A DNA stretch of 64,000 bases from Ferrovibrio terrae (GCF_007197755.1 NZ_CP041636.1:3942001-4006000), one strand, 5' to 3'. Positions 18,417 through 28,909 are shown, numbered from the stretch's first letter. Numbers and translations are program-made. The notes: generated by a model not told the origin, from the sequence alone.

Positions 18417-19358
18417 TCAAAGAGCCTTGGCCCAGGCTTCAAGCTCGGCCGGCGTGTTGATGCTGAGCGGCTCGATTTCCTTGTCGATGCGCTTGACCAG
18501 ACCGGCCAGCACCTTGCCCGAGCCAAGCTCGACCACCTGCGCCACGCCCTGGGCCTTCAGCCACTGCACGCCTTCACGCCAGCGCACCAGCCCCGTCACC
18601 TGCTGCACCAGCAGCTTCTTGATGTCGTCGGGGTTGGATTCGCCCCTGGCCGTAACGTTGGACACCACCGGCAGTTTCGGCGCCGTCATCGCCACAGTCG
18701 CCAGCGCTTCCGCCATGGCATCGGCGGCCGGCTGCATCATGGCGCAATGGAACGGCGCACTGACCGGCAGCAGCATGCCGCGCTTGACGCCCCTGGTCTT
18801 CGAGACCTCGATGGCGCGTTCGACGGCCGACTTCTGGCCCGAGATCACCACCTGGCCGCCGCCATTGTCGTTGGCGCAGCCCAGGATTTCGCCCTGCGCG
18901 GCCTCGGCCACCACCTGCTGCGCCAGTTCGAGCTCGGCGCCCAGCAGCGCGGCCATCGCGCCCGTCCCCACCGGCACGGCCTTCTGCATCGACTGGCCGC
19001 GCAGCTTCAGCAGCCGCGCGGTGTCGGCGACGCTGAGCGCACCCATGGCGCAGAGCGCGGAATATTCACCCAGCGAATGGCCGGCGGCAAAAGCGCCTTT
19101 GGCTGCGAGATCGACACCGAAATCCTTCTGCGCGACGCGCACCACCGCCAGGCTGGCGGCCATCAGCGCGGGCTGGGCATTCTCGGTCAGCGTCAGGTCG
19201 GCTTCCGGGCCCTCGAACATCAGCGTCGACAGCTTCTGCGACAGGGCGTCATCCACTTCCTGGAACAGCTCGCGCGCCGTGGCGAAAGCCTCGGCAAGAT
19301 CCTTGCCCATGCCGACGGCCTGGCTGCCCTGGCCGGGGAACAAGAACGCTCGGCTCAT
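18417..19358 (-). CDS. fabD: Malonyl-CoA:ACP transacylase
   Basis: FabD loads malonyl groups onto ACP. It has the N-terminal FPGQGSQAVGMGKD block, the nucleophile motif GHSLGEYSAL with the catalytic Ser near residue 93, and the His-containing PVSAPFHCAMM segment. The length of 313 aa is normal. It is the first gene of the fabD-fabG-acpP-fabF-mltG unit; the 105-nt gap upstream should hold the promoter. Confidence 0.96.
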   Translation of the reverse strand: MSRAFLFPGQGSQAVGMGKDLAEAFATARELFQEVDDALSQKLSTLMFEGPEADLTLTENAQPALMAASLAVVRVAQKDFGVDLAAKGAFAAGHSLGEYSALCAMGALSVADTARLLKLRGQSMQKAVPVGTGAMAALLGAELELAQQVVAEAAQGEILGCANDNGGGQVVISGQKSAVERAIEVSKTRGVKRGMLLPVSAPFHCAMMQPAADAMAEALATVAMTAPKLPVVSNVTARGESNPDDIKKLLVQQVTGLVRWREGVQWLKAQGVAQVVELGSGKVLAGLVKRIDKEIEPLSINTPAELEAWAKAL

Positions 19359-19463
19359 GATGGAAGACTCCTGCTGGTGGGACCGAAGATAGGGATAACG
19401 CCGAAACAGCGTAAAAAGCCGCGCAAGTCATAAGGCCCGGCCCAATAGTGTCAAGCGTCGGCG

Positions 19464-21059
19464 TCAAGCCGATCGGGCCAGAGCACGATCATAAGCCATT
19501 GAAATGTCTTGCCTTGATGGCTGATGCCAGCGTGCCGCCACATACTGATCGGGACGCAGCAGATAAGCGCTGCCGGGCGCGGCCCCATAACGCTGGGCGG
19601 CCAGGCCATCGGCCGGCAGCCAGCGGACGGCGATGCGATCCAGCAGATTGGGCGGCAGGTCCGGCACGGCGCCGAAGGCCAGCAGGGTGAAGCCGGCGCG
19701 GCACTGGCCGAGCAGCCAGCCCCCGGCTTCATCGACAGGGGCGTCGATGGCCGGCGCGCCTGGCGGCGGCCCGGCTGAAAAGGCATCGCGATCCGGCGTC
19801 GACAATGGCGTGTCGCGATACGTGCTGGGCAGCGACAGGCGGCCGGAATTCACCAGCTTGCGCGCGAAAGCGTAGTCGGCCGCGAGATCCAGCACGGCAT
19901 CGCGCAGCGCCTTTGCCGTCGTGCCCTTGGGCGAAATGAAATCGGTGCTGCGCGTGGAGTTCAGAATGTTTTCATCGGCGGCCGCGCTGCGTTCCGCATC
20001 GTAGGTCTCGAGCAGCGCCTCGGGCGCATCGCCGCGCAGCACATGCGCCAGCTTCCAGGCCAGGTTGTCGGCATCCTGCACACCGGAATTGGCACCGCGC
20101 GCGCCGAACGGCGAGACCTGATGCGCGGAATCGCCGATGAAGATCACGCGGCCATGACGGAAGCGCTCCAGCCGGCGGCACTGGAAGGTGTAGATGCTCA
20201 CCCATTCCAGTTCGAATTTTGCATCCTTGCCCAGCATCGCCTGCAGGCGCGGAATCACGCGTTCCGGCTGGCGTTCGGCGTCGGGATCGGCCTGCCAGCC
20301 GAGTTGCAGGTCGATGCGCCAGACATCATCGGGCTGGCTGTGCAGCAGCGCCGAGCCCCCACTGTGAAACGGCGGATCGAACCAGAACCAGCGTTCCACC
20401 GGGAAGTCGGCCTTCATCTTCACATCGGCGATGAGAAAACGATCCTCGAAGACCTGGCCTTTGAAATCGAGGCCGAGCTTGCGGCGGATGGTGGACCTCG
20501 CGCCGTCGGCGGCCAGCACATGATCAGCCAGCAAAATGTAGTCGCCATCCGGCGTCGTCACCGTCAGGCGGACGTTATCGTTGCCGGGCTGCAGGTCGCT
20601 GACGCGATGTTTCCAGCGCAGCTCGATCAGCGGCTGCTGGCGCGCCGCTTCCACCAGGTAGAGCTCGGCGTAATATTGCTGCAGGTTGATGAAGGCCGGG
20701 TACTGATGGCCGCTCTCGGGCAGCAGGTCGAAGCTGTAGCGCTGCTGCTCGCCGTGAAACACCTTGCCCAGCCGCCAGGTGACGCCCTTGACCAGCATGC
20801 GCGCGCCAACCCCCAGCCGGTCCCAGATTTCCAGGGTTCGTTTGGCGTAGCAGATCGCCCGGCTGCCGGTGCTGACGCTGTCTTCCTCGTCCAGCAAGAC
20901 GCTGGCGATGCCCTGCCGGGCCAGATCCAGCGCCATGGTCAGGCCGACCGGGCCGCCGCCGACAATGGCCACCCGGCAGGCTTCGGTGCCGCCCGAACCG
21001 CCTTGGGGTCCGGTCCGGGGCGGCACATAGCCGAAGGATGGGTAGGTGAAATCCGTCAT
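19464..21059 (-). CDS. FAD-dependent aromatic monooxygenase (MhpA/PheA-like)
   Basis: Class A flavoprotein hydroxylase. VAIVGGGPVGLTMALDLARQG is the FAD-binding dinucleotide motif, and GDSAHQVSPFGARGANSGVQ is the second FAD block. A C-terminal thioredoxin-like tail follows, as in phenol hydroxylase-type enzymes. The substrate is probably a phenolic compound, but this is inference and no ring-cleavage genes lie nearby. The frame is open from 21122. I use ATG 21059 (MTDFTYPSFG, 531 aa) because a very strong AGGGAGGGG lies just upstream. Confidence 0.88.
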   Translation of the reverse strand: MTDFTYPSFGYVPPRTGPQGGSGGTEACRVAIVGGGPVGLTMALDLARQGIASVLLDEEDSVSTGSRAICYAKRTLEIWDRLGVGARMLVKGVTWRLGKVFHGEQQRYSFDLLPESGHQYPAFINLQQYYAELYLVEAARQQPLIELRWKHRVSDLQPGNDNVRLTVTTPDGDYILLADHVLAADGARSTIRRKLGLDFKGQVFEDRFLIADVKMKADFPVERWFWFDPPFHSGGSALLHSQPDDVWRIDLQLGWQADPDAERQPERVIPRLQAMLGKDAKFELEWVSIYTFQCRRLERFRHGRVIFIGDSAHQVSPFGARGANSGVQDADNLAWKLAHVLRGDAPEALLETYDAERSAAADENILNSTRSTDFISPKGTTAKALRDAVLDLAADYAFARKLVNSGRLSLPSTYRDTPLSTPDRDAFSAGPPPGAPAIDAPVDEAGGWLLGQCRAGFTLLAFGAVPDLPPNLLDRIAVRWLPADGLAAQRYGAAPGSAYLLRPDQYVAARWHQPSRQDISMAYDRALARSA

Positions 21060-21235
21060 GCCCCCTCCCTGCGGGTATCCTTTTGTTTCATTTGAAACCA
21101 AATTAGCGGCTTCAGCAGACACATTACAGCTTTTTAACCATGGATTCCGTCGCGTTAACCAAGCTCTGCCCTTGTCTGGCCGGCCGGTTTCGGTAAAACT
21201 GGCGGCAGGAAGAATTCCTGGAGCAGTATTCCATC

Positions 21236-21415
21236 ATGGAAGTGTCTGGCGTTAAGCAGCAGATGGCGTTCGCGGGGCTTCGTGCCGCGCAGACTGCACA
21301 ACTGAATGTGCTGCAAGCTGTCAGTGCCGGCCTTGAGAACGTCAAGGCGGTTCAGGCGGTCGCCTCGGCGCCGGTCCCGCCGAGCAGCGGCAAGCTGCTC
21401 GATATCAAGGTCTGA
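21236..21415 (+). CDS. Small YjfB-like putative motility protein (59 aa)
   Basis: A short frame, ATG 21236 to TGA 21415, encodes an Ala/Val/Gln-rich helix (MEVSGVKQQMAFAGLRAAQ) followed by a proline segment and the ending SSGKLLDIKV. The general plan of a short helical body with a C-terminal L-D-I-[KR]-V tail resembles the YjfB family of putative motility proteins. It lies opposite flaF/flbT, which supports a flagellar link, and a hairpin terminator follows 35 nt later. The family assignment is by eye and tentative; that it is a real gene is more likely than not. Confidence 0.55.
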   Translation: MEVSGVKQQMAFAGLRAAQTAQLNVLQAVSAGLENVKAVQAVASAPVPPSSGKLLDIKV

Positions 21416-21442
21416 GCGAGAGCCTCTCCCGCGACGCGGAAA

Positions 21443-21475
21443 CAAAAAAAAACCGGCCACTGGCCGGTTTTTTGT
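21443..21475. terminator. Bidirectional intrinsic terminator
   Basis: The stem AACCGGCCA / TGGCCGGTT (21451-21469) has an A-run on its left and a T-run on its right, so it can stop transcription from both sides. It separates the small plus-strand gene at 21236 from the convergent minus-strand gene ending at 21519. Confidence 0.9.
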
Positions 21476-21518
21476 TGTCCGGCCACCCAATCGCTCGGGG
21501 CCGGATCTGAAACCTGAT

Positions 21519-21743
21519 CTACTTCTTGGCGTCGAAAGCACCCGAGCGGATCGTGTCGGGCAGCTTTTCCAGGCCATGCGCCGTGACGGCCTTGCCGAAC
21601 AGCGAGGTCAGCTCCGCCAGCGCCATGCTCATTGCGATCGCGGCGACAATCTCGCGGCTTACGCCGCCGTTGATCAGAGCTTCCCAGGTCGCGACGAAGG
21701 ACTCCCGCGTAACCTTGCTCTGCTCTTCTTCGTTCATCGCCAT
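21519..21743 (-). CDS. Conserved small protein of unknown function (74 aa)
   Basis: I do not recognise a named family. The frame MAMNEEEQSK to SGAFDAKK is mostly helical, with an acidic start and an Ala/Met-rich core (IAAIAMSMALAELTSLFG). ATG 21743 has AAGGGG about 7 nt upstream. The frame is open to 21893, but that part looks like random sequence. It lies downstream of flaF on the same strand and could be expressed with the flagellar regulators. Confidence 0.7.
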   Translation of the reverse strand: MAMNEEEQSKVTRESFVATWEALINGGVSREIVAAIAMSMALAELTSLFGKAVTAHGLEKLPDTIRSGAFDAKK

Positions 21744-21939
21744 GGGATATCCCCTTATGTTTTGCGAATCGGCCGTTTCTAACCACAGCCTTCGTCGCAT
21801 ATTTAGGTTTATCGAAGGTAAATGCGTCCGGCTGGTGGCAGGCGCCAAGACAAATACTAGCACGAATTCCGGCTCTGCCAGCCCGCTTTGCAAGCATCGG
21901 GGGGCAGGATTACCCCAGTATTACAGCACAGCCGCAGCC

Positions 21940-22302
21940 TTAGCGCAGGCCGTCCATGATATTGCGGTTGATGTCGATCAGCGGGCCGACATCGGTCGCC
22001 TGACCCTGGCTGATCCGCTCGGTATGCTTGTTGACGAACAGGCAGATGTTGATCAGCGAGACCTTGGTTTCCTTGGGCAGCGGATTGTTCTCGTCGAGAA
22101 CTTCCGGCATCAGGTGATTCCAGACATCGCGGTTCCAGGCGGTCGCCGAAGCGATCTTGGCGACATCGGCCGGATGCTTGCTCTGCATCAGGGGGCGTAT
22201 GTCCATCAGCGCGCGCGTGACCGAAGAGAACAGCCGGTATTCCAGCTGCCTCGGCGATTCAAGTGCGTTCTGCGCTGTCAGATACGGGTTTCTTCCCGAC
22301 AT
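21940..22302 (-). CDS. flaF: Flagellar biosynthesis regulator FlaF
   Basis: FlaF acts with FlbT in alphaproteobacteria to link flagellin synthesis to assembly; in Caulobacter it is needed for flagellin production or export. The 120-residue helical protein has the family pattern, with an aromatic start (MSGRNPYLTAQ), ESPRQLEYRLFSSVTRAL and WNRDVWNHLMPEVLDE. ATG 22302 has GGAG 8 nt upstream; a TTG lies one codon earlier. It overlaps the end of flbT by 44 nt, so the pair is coupled. No other flagellar structural genes are in the window. Confidence 0.85.
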   Translation of the reverse strand: MSGRNPYLTAQNALESPRQLEYRLFSSVTRALMDIRPLMQSKHPADVAKIASATAWNRDVWNHLMPEVLDENNPLPKETKVSLINICLFVNKHTERISQGQATDVGPLIDINRNIMDGLR

Positions 22303-22675
22303 CAATCAATCTCCTCTCGACCTCGATCAGCCGACGCGCAAGCTTCAGGAGCTTGAAGTAGTCCTTCTGGGCCAGGGCCGCGCCAATATTGCCGATCAAG
22401 GCATGTGTACTCGGTGCAGCCTTAACGAACTCCATACAGGCGTCTTTAGCCTTTGCGTAGTACTCGTCGTACTGCTCGTCCCACAGATACGCCAACTGAC
22501 AGTAGTAGTAGATTCTCTTGGCGCCGGTATCGACATCTTCCGGCTTCATTATGTGCTTTTCGCGCAGAAAAGATGCTTTATTTTCGATAACGATGCTGGC
22601 CGATTTGGAAAGGCTGAGCACAGCACGATTTAGTATGAATTTCTCACCTGCCTTGAGCGTAATGATCAGCGGCAC
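22259..22675 (-). CDS. flbT: Flagellum biosynthesis repressor FlbT
   Basis: FlbT binds flagellin mRNA and controls its stability or translation in alphaproteobacteria. The 138-residue protein has the family landmarks: PLIITLKAGEKFILN start, IVIENKASFLREKHIMKPED, and AKRIYYYCQLAYL. I start at GTG 22675 because this gives the M-P-L start usual in the family. The frame is open to ATG 22711, which would add 12 residues. A hairpin (22683-22705) lies between the two candidate starts. Confidence 0.82.
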   Translation of the reverse strand: MPLIITLKAGEKFILNRAVLSLSKSASIVIENKASFLREKHIMKPEDVDTGAKRIYYYCQLAYLWDEQYDEYYAKAKDACMEFVKAAPSTHALIGNIGAALAQKDYFKLLKLARRLIEVERRLIDVGKKPVSDSAERT

Positions 22676-22682
22676 AGCATCT

Positions 22683-22705
22683 GGAGGGGTTGTAACAGCC
22701 CCTCC
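22683..22705 (-). promoter_or_regulatory. Hairpin in the flbT leader
   Basis: In the flbT transcript GGAGGGG pairs exactly with CCCCTCC across a 9-nt loop, ending 7 nt before GTG 22675. The 5' arm is the only Shine-Dalgarno-like purine run in the area, so the fold would hide it. If translation begins at ATG 22711 the hairpin falls inside the coding region. Confidence 0.45.
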
Positions 22706-22711
22706 CTCCAT

Positions 22712-22987
22712 ATCGGGTTGACACCCAAAGAGGGCTATCCCGCTTCCGCCCCCCCGTCAAGAAACCCTGCGGAAACAGCCCAAAAAGAAAGCCCCCTTTC
22801 GTGGTGCTGGCGTATACCGGATATTAACCGGACCCTATCGGTATCCCTCTGCCCGGGAGCGCCGCGAGTCCCGCCATGCCCAGGACAGGACGGCCGGCGC
22901 CGGAAGGCCTGCCGGCGCCCGGCAACTGCCACCGCCGCGCATCTGATCCGTCACCTGTACGCCATTGATCAGGTATAGTGGTTCGGC
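22712..22987. other. Intergenic region between flbT and the patZ-like gene
   Basis: Divergent spacer without a credible gene. It has a GC-rich stretch with a repeated GCCGGCGCC around 22893-22920 and a possible -10 (TATAGT) just upstream of the gene at 22988. No clear sigma-54 or other flagellar promoter was found for flbT. Confidence 0.5.
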
Positions 22988-25666
22988 ATGACCGTTCGTA
23001 ACCTCGACAAACTCTTTGCGCCGAAGTCGGTCGCCGTGATCGGCGCCTCGGGCCAGCCAGCCCGCGTCGGCAGCGTGGTCCTCGCCAACCTGCTGCGTGG
23101 CGGCTTTGCCGGCCCGGTCTGGCCGGTCAATCCGAAATACCGCACGCTGGAAGGCATCCCCTGCTACCCCGATGTGCGCGCCCTGCCCGGCATTCCAGAT
23201 CTGGCCGTCATCGTGGTGCCGCCCGCCGCCGTGCCGGCGCAGATCGCCACGCTGGGTGAGATCGGCTGCCGCGCCGCCGTGGTTCTGACGGCTGGCCTCT
23301 CGACACAGATGGCGCCGGATGGCCGCACCCTGCAGCAGGCCATGCTGGATGCCGCCAAGCCCTATCTATTGCGCATCCTCGGGCCGAACGGCATCGGCAC
23401 GATGATCCCGGGCCTGAAGCTGAATGCCAGCTTCGCGCATACCGACGCCCAGCCGGGCCAGCTGGCTTTCGTCAGCCAGTCGGGCGCGCTCTGCACCATC
23501 GTGCTCGACTGGGCGAAGCAGCACGGCATCGGCTTCAGCCACTTCCTGTCGGTCGGCGATTCCGCCGACGTGGATTTCGGCGACATCATCGACTATCTCG
23601 CCACCGATCCGCAAACCCGCGCCATCCTGCTCTACATCGAGTCCGTGAAGAACGCGCGCAAGTTCATGTCGGCGGCACGCGCGGCGGCGCGCAACAAGCC
23701 GATTGTCGCCGTCAAATCCGGCCGCAATGCGCGCGCGGCCCAGGCTGCCGCCTCGCATACCGGCGCATTGGCCGGCAGCGACGACGTCTATACCGCAGCG
23801 CTTGGTCGCGCCGGCATCCTGCGCGTCGATGGCGTCGAGGAACTGTTCGACACCGTCGAAACACTGGCGCGCAGCCGCCGCCTGCCCGGCGAGCGGCTGG
23901 CCATCGTGACCAATGGCGGCGGACCGGGCGTGATGGCCGTGGACGAACTGATCGAGCGCGGCGGCATGCTGGCCGAACTGCAGCCTGAGACGCTGGCGGC
24001 ACTCGACAAGGTGCTGCCGGTGACCTGGTCGCATGGCAATCCGGTCGACATCATCGGCGACGCGCCGAGCCAGCGTTACGCCGACGCGCTGAAGATCGTG
24101 CTGGCCGATGCCGGCGTGGATGCCGTGCTGGTGATGCATGCGCCCACCGCCATCGTGCCGTCGCTGGAACCCGCGCAGGCGGTGATCGCAGCGGCGCGCG
24201 GTTCGCCGAAAAACGTGCTGACCTGCTGGTCGGGCGGCGAAGCCGTGCAGACGGCGCGTCGCGCCTTTGCCGAAGCCGGACTGGTATCCTACGAAACGCC
24301 GGATGCGGCGGCGCGCGCCTTCATGCATATGGTGAACTATCGCCGCAATACGAAGAACCTGATGGAAATCCCACCCGAATTGCCGGAGGATTTCACGCCC
24401 GACCATGCGACCGTGCGTGCCGTGATCGGTACGGCGCTGGCCGAGGGCCGCAGCATGCTGAACGAGATCGAGGGCAAGCGGATTCTCGCCGCCTATGGCA
24501 TTCCCGCGGTCGCCACCGAAGCGGCCGCCGATGCCGCCGCGGCCGTCGCGGCGGCGCATCGCATCGGCTATCCGGTGGCGCTCAAGATCCTGTCGCCGGA
24601 CATCACGCATAAATCCGATGTCGGCGGCGTGGCACTCAACATCAGCAGCGAAGCCGAACTGGTCACGGCAGCCGACGCCATGCTCACCCGCGTGCGCGAA
24701 CGTCGGCCCGACGCCCGCATCGACGGCTTCGCCATCCAGGCAATGATCCGCCGGCCGCGCGCGCATGAACTGATCGTCGGCGCGCTGACCGATCCGATCT
24801 TCGGCCCGGCCATCATGTTCGGCCAGGGCGGCGTCGGCGTCGAGGTGATCGGCGACCGCGCCGTGGCCCTGCCGCCGCTGAACATGCATCTGGCGATGGA
24901 CCTGATCGACCGCACCAAGGTCAGCCGCCTGATGGCCGGCTATCGCGACTTCCCCCCGGTCGACCGCGATGCGCTGGCCGCGCTGCTGATCCGCGTGGCG
25001 CAGATGATCTCCGATCATGCCGAGATCGCCGAACTCGACATCAATCCGCTCTATGCCGACGACCAGGGCATGCTGGCGCTGGATGCCCGCATGGTGATCC
25101 GGCCGAGTGCTGTGACCGGCCATGACCGGCTGGCGATCCGCCCCTATCCCAGCGGCCTGGAGGAAAACTTCACGTTGCGCAACGGCGAGACCGTGCTGCT
25201 GCGCCCGGTGCGGCCGGAAGACGAACCGGCGCATGAGGATTTCGTGAACAGCGTCTCGGCCGAGGATTTCCGCCTGCGCTTCTTCTCGCCGCTGCGCCAG
25301 CTGCCGCATACCGAGATGGCCCGCTTCACCCAGATCGACTATGAGCGCGAGATGGCTTTCATCGCCACACGACAGGCGGGCGACCATTCAGAAACCCTGG
25401 GCGTGGTGCGCGCCATCACCGACCCAGACAACCTGCGCGCCGAATTCGCCGTGCTGGTGCGCACCGACATGAAGGGCCAGGGCCTGGGCGAAGCGCTGAT
25501 GCGCAAGATCATCGCCTACTGCCGGCAGCGCGGCACACGCGAGATTGTCGGCGACATCCTGCGCGAAAACCAGGCCATGCGCACGCTGGCCTCCGAACTC
25601 GGTTTCCAGCCGGTCAGCATACCGGCCTCCGACGTGGTGGAAGTGCGGCTGCCGCTCCACGAGTGA
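22988..25666 (+). CDS. patZ: PatZ/Pka-like protein acetyltransferase (acyl-CoA synthetase + GNAT fusion)
   Basis: Large bacterial protein acetyltransferases of this type acetylate metabolic enzymes such as acetyl-CoA synthetase. Order: CoA-binding Rossmann domain (about 8-130), succinyl-CoA-ligase-like domain (about 145-300, with [12 protein letters not shown]), an ATP-grasp domain (about 480-700, [18 protein letters not shown]), then a C-terminal GNAT domain (about 725-885) with the acetyl-CoA loop [11 protein letters not shown]. The 892-residue length matches E. coli PatZ. Whether the synthetase part is active cannot be decided here. Confidence 0.88.
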   Translation: MTVRNLDKLFAPKSVAVIGASGQPARVGSVVLANLLRGGFAGPVWPVNPKYRTLEGIPCYPDVRALPGIPDLAVIVVPPAAVPAQIATLGEIGCRAAVVLTAGLSTQMAPDGRTLQQAMLDAAKPYLLRILGPNGIGTMIPGLKLNASFAHTDAQPGQLAFVSQSGALCTIVLDWAKQHGIGFSHFLSVGDSADVDFGDIIDYLATDPQTRAILLYIESVKNARKFMSAARAAARNKPIVAVKSGRNARAAQAAASHTGALAGSDDVYTAALGRAGILRVDGVEELFDTVETLARSRRLPGERLAIVTNGGGPGVMAVDELIERGGMLAELQPETLAALDKVLPVTWSHGNPVDIIGDAPSQRYADALKIVLADAGVDAVLVMHAPTAIVPSLEPAQAVIAAARGSPKNVLTCWSGGEAVQTARRAFAEAGLVSYETPDAAARAFMHMVNYRRNTKNLMEIPPELPEDFTPDHATVRAVIGTALAEGRSMLNEIEGKRILAAYGIPAVATEAAADAAAAVAAAHRIGYPVALKILSPDITHKSDVGGVALNISSEAELVTAADAMLTRVRERRPDARIDGFAIQAMIRRPRAHELIVGALTDPIFGPAIMFGQGGVGVEVIGDRAVALPPLNMHLAMDLIDRTKVSRLMAGYRDFPPVDRDALAALLIRVAQMISDHAEIAELDINPLYADDQGMLALDARMVIRPSAVTGHDRLAIRPYPSGLEENFTLRNGETVLLRPVRPEDEPAHEDFVNSVSAEDFRLRFFSPLRQLPHTEMARFTQIDYEREMAFIATRQAGDHSETLGVVRAITDPDNLRAEFAVLVRTDMKGQGLGEALMRKIIAYCRQRGTREIVGDILRENQAMRTLASELGFQPVSIPASDVVEVRLPLHE

Positions 25667-25796
25667 AAACCCGCCAGAAACGCGGCTTTCGCCAATCACA
25701 TTCCTGGGGTTGCCCCTGCCCTGCCCGGCCACTATCTTAAGCGGGCAGCCGGACGGTGGGTCCGGGCCAGAAGACCAGCGCTGTCAGTGCCCCTTT

Positions 25797-26789
25797 ATGA
25801 TCGATCCTTTCGGCCGTTCGATTTCCTACCTTCGCGTGTCGGTCACTGACCGCTGCGACTTCCGCTGCGTCTACTGCATGGCGGAAGACATGACCTTCCT
25901 GCCCAAGGCCGATCTGCTCAGCCTGGAAGAACTCGACCGGCTCTGCTCGGCCTTCGTCCGCATGGGCGTCCGCAAACTGCGCCTGACCGGCGGCGAGCCG
26001 CTGGTTCGGCGCGGCATCATGACGCTGATCGATGGCCTGGGCCGTCACCTGAAGACCGGTGCGCTGGACGAGCTGACGCTGACCACCAACGGCAGCCAGC
26101 TGGAAAAATACGCCGATGGCCTGGCCGCGGCCGGCGTGAAGCGGATCAACGTTTCGCTGGACACGCTCGACTCCGACAAGTTCACCGAGCTGACCCGCTG
26201 GGGCAAGCTCGACAAGGTGATGGCCGGGCTGAAAGCCGCGAAGGCCGCCGGCCTGCAGGTGAAGATCAATGCCGTGGCTTTGCGCGGCGTCAACGACATG
26301 GAATTCGACGACCTGATCGCCTGGTGCGGCGATGAAGGTTTCGATCTGGTGTTCATCGAAGTGATGCCGATGGGCGAGATCGGCGAGGAAGCCCGCATCG
26401 ACCAGTATCTGCCCCTGTCGATGGCACGCAGCCAGATCCAGCGCAAATGGACGCTGGAAGAGACCGACTACAAGACCGGTGGCCCGGCGCGCTATTACAC
26501 CGTGGCCGAGACCGGGCGTCGCCTCGGCTTCATCACGCCGCTGACGCATAACTTCTGCGAAAGCTGCAACCGCGTGCGACTCACCTGCACCGGGACACTG
26601 TATATGTGCCTGGGGCAGAACGACGCCGCCGACCTGCGCGCGCCGTTACGCGCCTCCGAGAGCGACGCGCTGCTGGAAGACGCCATCCGCGGCGCCATCG
26701 CGCGCAAACCCAAGGGCCATGACTTCATCATCGACCGCCGTCACGCCCCTGCCGCGGTGCCGCGGCATATGAGCGTGACGGGCGGTTAG
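25797..26789 (+). CDS. moaA: GTP 3',8-cyclase MoaA
   Basis: Radical SAM enzyme that starts molybdenum cofactor synthesis from GTP together with MoaC. The first Fe-S cluster motif is [11 protein letters not shown] (C-x3-C-x2-C, about residues 20-27). The second cluster ligands are in [12 protein letters not shown] further on, and the protein ends in the double glycine typical of MoaA. ATG 25797 (MIDPFGR) is the family start; the open frame upstream overlaps the preceding gene. The cofactor is needed by the nitrate reductase NasA encoded in this window. Confidence 0.95.
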   Translation: MIDPFGRSISYLRVSVTDRCDFRCVYCMAEDMTFLPKADLLSLEELDRLCSAFVRMGVRKLRLTGGEPLVRRGIMTLIDGLGRHLKTGALDELTLTTNGSQLEKYADGLAAAGVKRINVSLDTLDSDKFTELTRWGKLDKVMAGLKAAKAAGLQVKINAVALRGVNDMEFDDLIAWCGDEGFDLVFIEVMPMGEIGEEARIDQYLPLSMARSQIQRKWTLEETDYKTGGPARYYTVAETGRRLGFITPLTHNFCESCNRVRLTCTGTLYMCLGQNDAADLRAPLRASESDALLEDAIRGAIARKPKGHDFIIDRRHAPAAVPRHMSVTGG

Positions 26790-26810
26790 ACAAGACCGGA
26801 GGCTGAGTCT

Positions 26811-28397
26811 TCAGTCTTTGCTCACGCCATTGGCCAGCGTGTACTGGTCGGCGCGGGCGCGATAGCTGAAGCCCTTGCGCAGTCCCCAGCTGGTCACTTC
26901 GGTGTGCAGCGGGATCAGCGCCTGATCATCCAGCGCCATTTTCGAACCCTGCTGCAGCAAAGCCTCGCGCTTTACGTTATCCACCGTGCCGATCGCCTGC
27001 TCGATGATCGCATCGAGCTGCGGATTGGAATAGCGCGTCTTGTTGGCGGCGCCGAAGCCCTTGTCGCGGCTCACCGTGGCGACGATCGAGCGCAGCGGAT
27101 TCGACATCTCGCCGGTGCCCGCCGCCCAGCCGACCAGGCCGGCGGAATACTTGTACTCGTCGCGGTTCTTGAAGAAGACGGTGGCATTCACCGCCTCCAC
27201 CTTGGTCTTCACGCCGATGCGGGTCCATTGCGAGGCGACGGCCTGCGCCACTTCGGCATCGTTGATATAGCGGTTGTTGGGCGAACCCAGCGTGATCGAG
27301 AAGCCGTTCGGATAGCCCGCATCGGCCAGCAGCTTCTTGGCCGCATCCGGGTTGTAGGCGTCGGGTTTGGCGTCCGGGCGCGTACCGAACATCGGGCTGG
27401 GCAGGAAATCGCCGGCCGGCTTGCCGAGGCCCTCCATGATGCGACTGGTGATCGCATCGCGATTGATCGCCATCGACAGCGCCTTGCGCACGCGGACATC
27501 CTTCAGCGGATTCCTGTCGCCCGCATCGGGAATGCCGGCCGTCGGCTCGCTCTGGTCAAGCGAGATATAGATCAGCCGGTTCGACACCGTGTCGCTGATC
27601 TTCACATTCGGATTCTCGCGCAGTTTCTTCATATCGGCCGGCGGCGGATTCTCGATCATGTCGACATCGCCCGCCAGCAGCGCGGCGACGCGCGCCGCAT
27701 CGTTCGACATCGGACGATAGATCACCTGGCCCCATTTCGGCTTGCCGCCCCAATACTCCGGGTTGGCCACCAGCACCAGCCGATTGCCACGCGTCCATTC
27801 GGCAAACTTGTAGGGCCCGGTGCCGACCAGACCCTGGCCCTGGTTCAGCGCTTCTGTGGTCATGCCCTCGGCGACATCGGCTTTGGCGGCTTTCGACGAC
27901 ATGATGGCCACACGGCTGAGATCGTTGGGCAACAGCGGTGTCGGCGCCTTGGTGATGAAATGCACGGTGAAATCGTCGATCACCTTTACTTCGCTGGCCG
28001 TGCGGGTGAACAGCGTGAATGGCGACGGGCTGTTCGGGACTTTCGCGGGGCGCGCCATCGAGAAGGCGACATCAGCCGCCGTGAACGGCGAGCCATCATG
28101 GAACTTCACGCCGCGACGCAGCTTGAACTCCCAGGTCGTCTCGTTGACCGCGCGCCAGCTTTCGGCCAGGCCGGGCGTCAGTTTCTGCGTCTCGTCCTGC
28201 GTGATCAGGGTATTGAAGATCGAATAGGCGATCTGGTTGTTGACCGTCAGATTGAAGTAATGCGGGTCGAGCGAGTTCAGTTCGGTCGAAAGACCGATGC
28301 GCAGGTCCTGCGCCTGAGCGCCCCATGCAACACTTCCTGCAACACCGGCTGCGAATACCGCAGCCACCGTCAGCCGTCGCCAATCCAGAATCGTCAT
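26811..28397 (-). CDS. Peptide/nickel-type ABC substrate-binding protein (copy 1)
   Basis: Periplasmic solute-binding protein of the SBP_bac_5 family. It has a signal peptide (hydrophobic core [18 protein letters not shown], cleavage near AQAQ), then [30 protein letters not shown] and [14 protein letters not shown], all family hallmarks. It is closely similar throughout to the protein at 29877-31457. No permease or ATPase gene lies beside it, so it is an orphan here. Ligand unknown. ATG 28397 is preferred over the adjacent GTG. Confidence 0.88.
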   Translation of the reverse strand: MTILDWRRLTVAAVFAAGVAGSVAWGAQAQDLRIGLSTELNSLDPHYFNLTVNNQIAYSIFNTLITQDETQKLTPGLAESWRAVNETTWEFKLRRGVKFHDGSPFTAADVAFSMARPAKVPNSPSPFTLFTRTASEVKVIDDFTVHFITKAPTPLLPNDLSRVAIMSSKAAKADVAEGMTTEALNQGQGLVGTGPYKFAEWTRGNRLVLVANPEYWGGKPKWGQVIYRPMSNDAARVAALLAGDVDMIENPPPADMKKLRENPNVKISDTVSNRLIYISLDQSEPTAGIPDAGDRNPLKDVRVRKALSMAINRDAITSRIMEGLGKPAGDFLPSPMFGTRPDAKPDAYNPDAAKKLLADAGYPNGFSITLGSPNNRYINDAEVAQAVASQWTRIGVKTKVEAVNATVFFKNRDEYKYSAGLVGWAAGTGEMSNPLRSIVATVSRDKGFGAANKTRYSNPQLDAIIEQAIGTVDNVKREALLQQGSKMALDDQALIPLHTEVTSWGLRKGFSYRARADQYTLANGVSKD

Positions 28398-28414
28398 CAC
28401 ACCCTCTGCTTGAT

Positions 28415-28909
28415 TTATTTCAGCGCTATACGATGCGCGAAGCTCTGCCCGTCCGAAACGGTGAGTTCCTCGAAGCCCAGCATGCGCGCCAGATCGAGGA
28501 ATGTCAGCAGGTCCTGCACGTTATTTTCGCGGAAGACCGGACTGGTCCGCGCGATGCTGGTCATCTGCGCCAGCACGGCACGGGCCTGGTAGATGCCACG
28601 GAAGCCGTTGCTGCCGATGCCGACGATGATCATCCGCTCGAACCGCTCGCCCTTGGCGAACATCACGAAGCTGGGCGGATAGGGGCGCTGGTTCTGCTGA
28701 AACGCCATCCCGGTGATGAAATTCAGCCGCACGTCGCTGTCGGCCTCGGGCATCACCACGGCGCGGGCCTTGTAGGTCTCGCGCGAGGTGATCGGCGGAT
28801 AATAATAGCCGGCATGGCGGTCGTTTTCCGCCGTCGCGCCGGATGGCAGCAGCAGGAGCGTCGCCAGGCCCATCAGCATGATGCACCGCATCACGTTTCG
28901 GATTTTCAT
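28415..28909 (-). CDS. Exported protein of unknown function
   Basis: The 164-residue protein has a clear signal peptide ([21 protein letters not shown], cleavage around SGATAEN). The mature part has a [12 protein letters not shown] segment, a central [18 protein letters not shown] and a C-terminal [19 protein letters not shown] recognise the pattern as conserved, but no function can be assigned. It lies 17 nt upstream of binding-protein copy 1 on the same strand, so the two are probably co-transcribed. Confidence 0.8.
   Translation of the reverse strand: MKIRNVMRCIMLMGLATLLLLPSGATAENDRHAGYYYPPITSRETYKARAVVMPEADSDVRLNFITGMAFQQNQRPYPPSFVMFAKGERFERMIIVGIGSNGFRGIYQARAVLAQMTSIARTSPVFRENNVQDLLTFLDLARMLGFEELTVSDGQSFAHRIALK

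Noticed and set aside
15768-19433. A plus-strand open frame of over 1200 codons across fabF, acpP, fabG and fabD
   Set aside because: It is antisense to four well-recognised genes and rich in Arg, Ala, Gly and His, as expected from GC-rich codon bias on the opposite strand.
22718-22723. TTGACA as a -35 promoter box on the plus strand
   Set aside because: No matching -10 box at 16-18 bp spacing and no gene close downstream.
23366-25387. A 673-codon minus-strand frame opposite the PatZ-like gene
   Set aside because: Antisense shadow; the sense strand carries clear synthetase and GNAT motifs.
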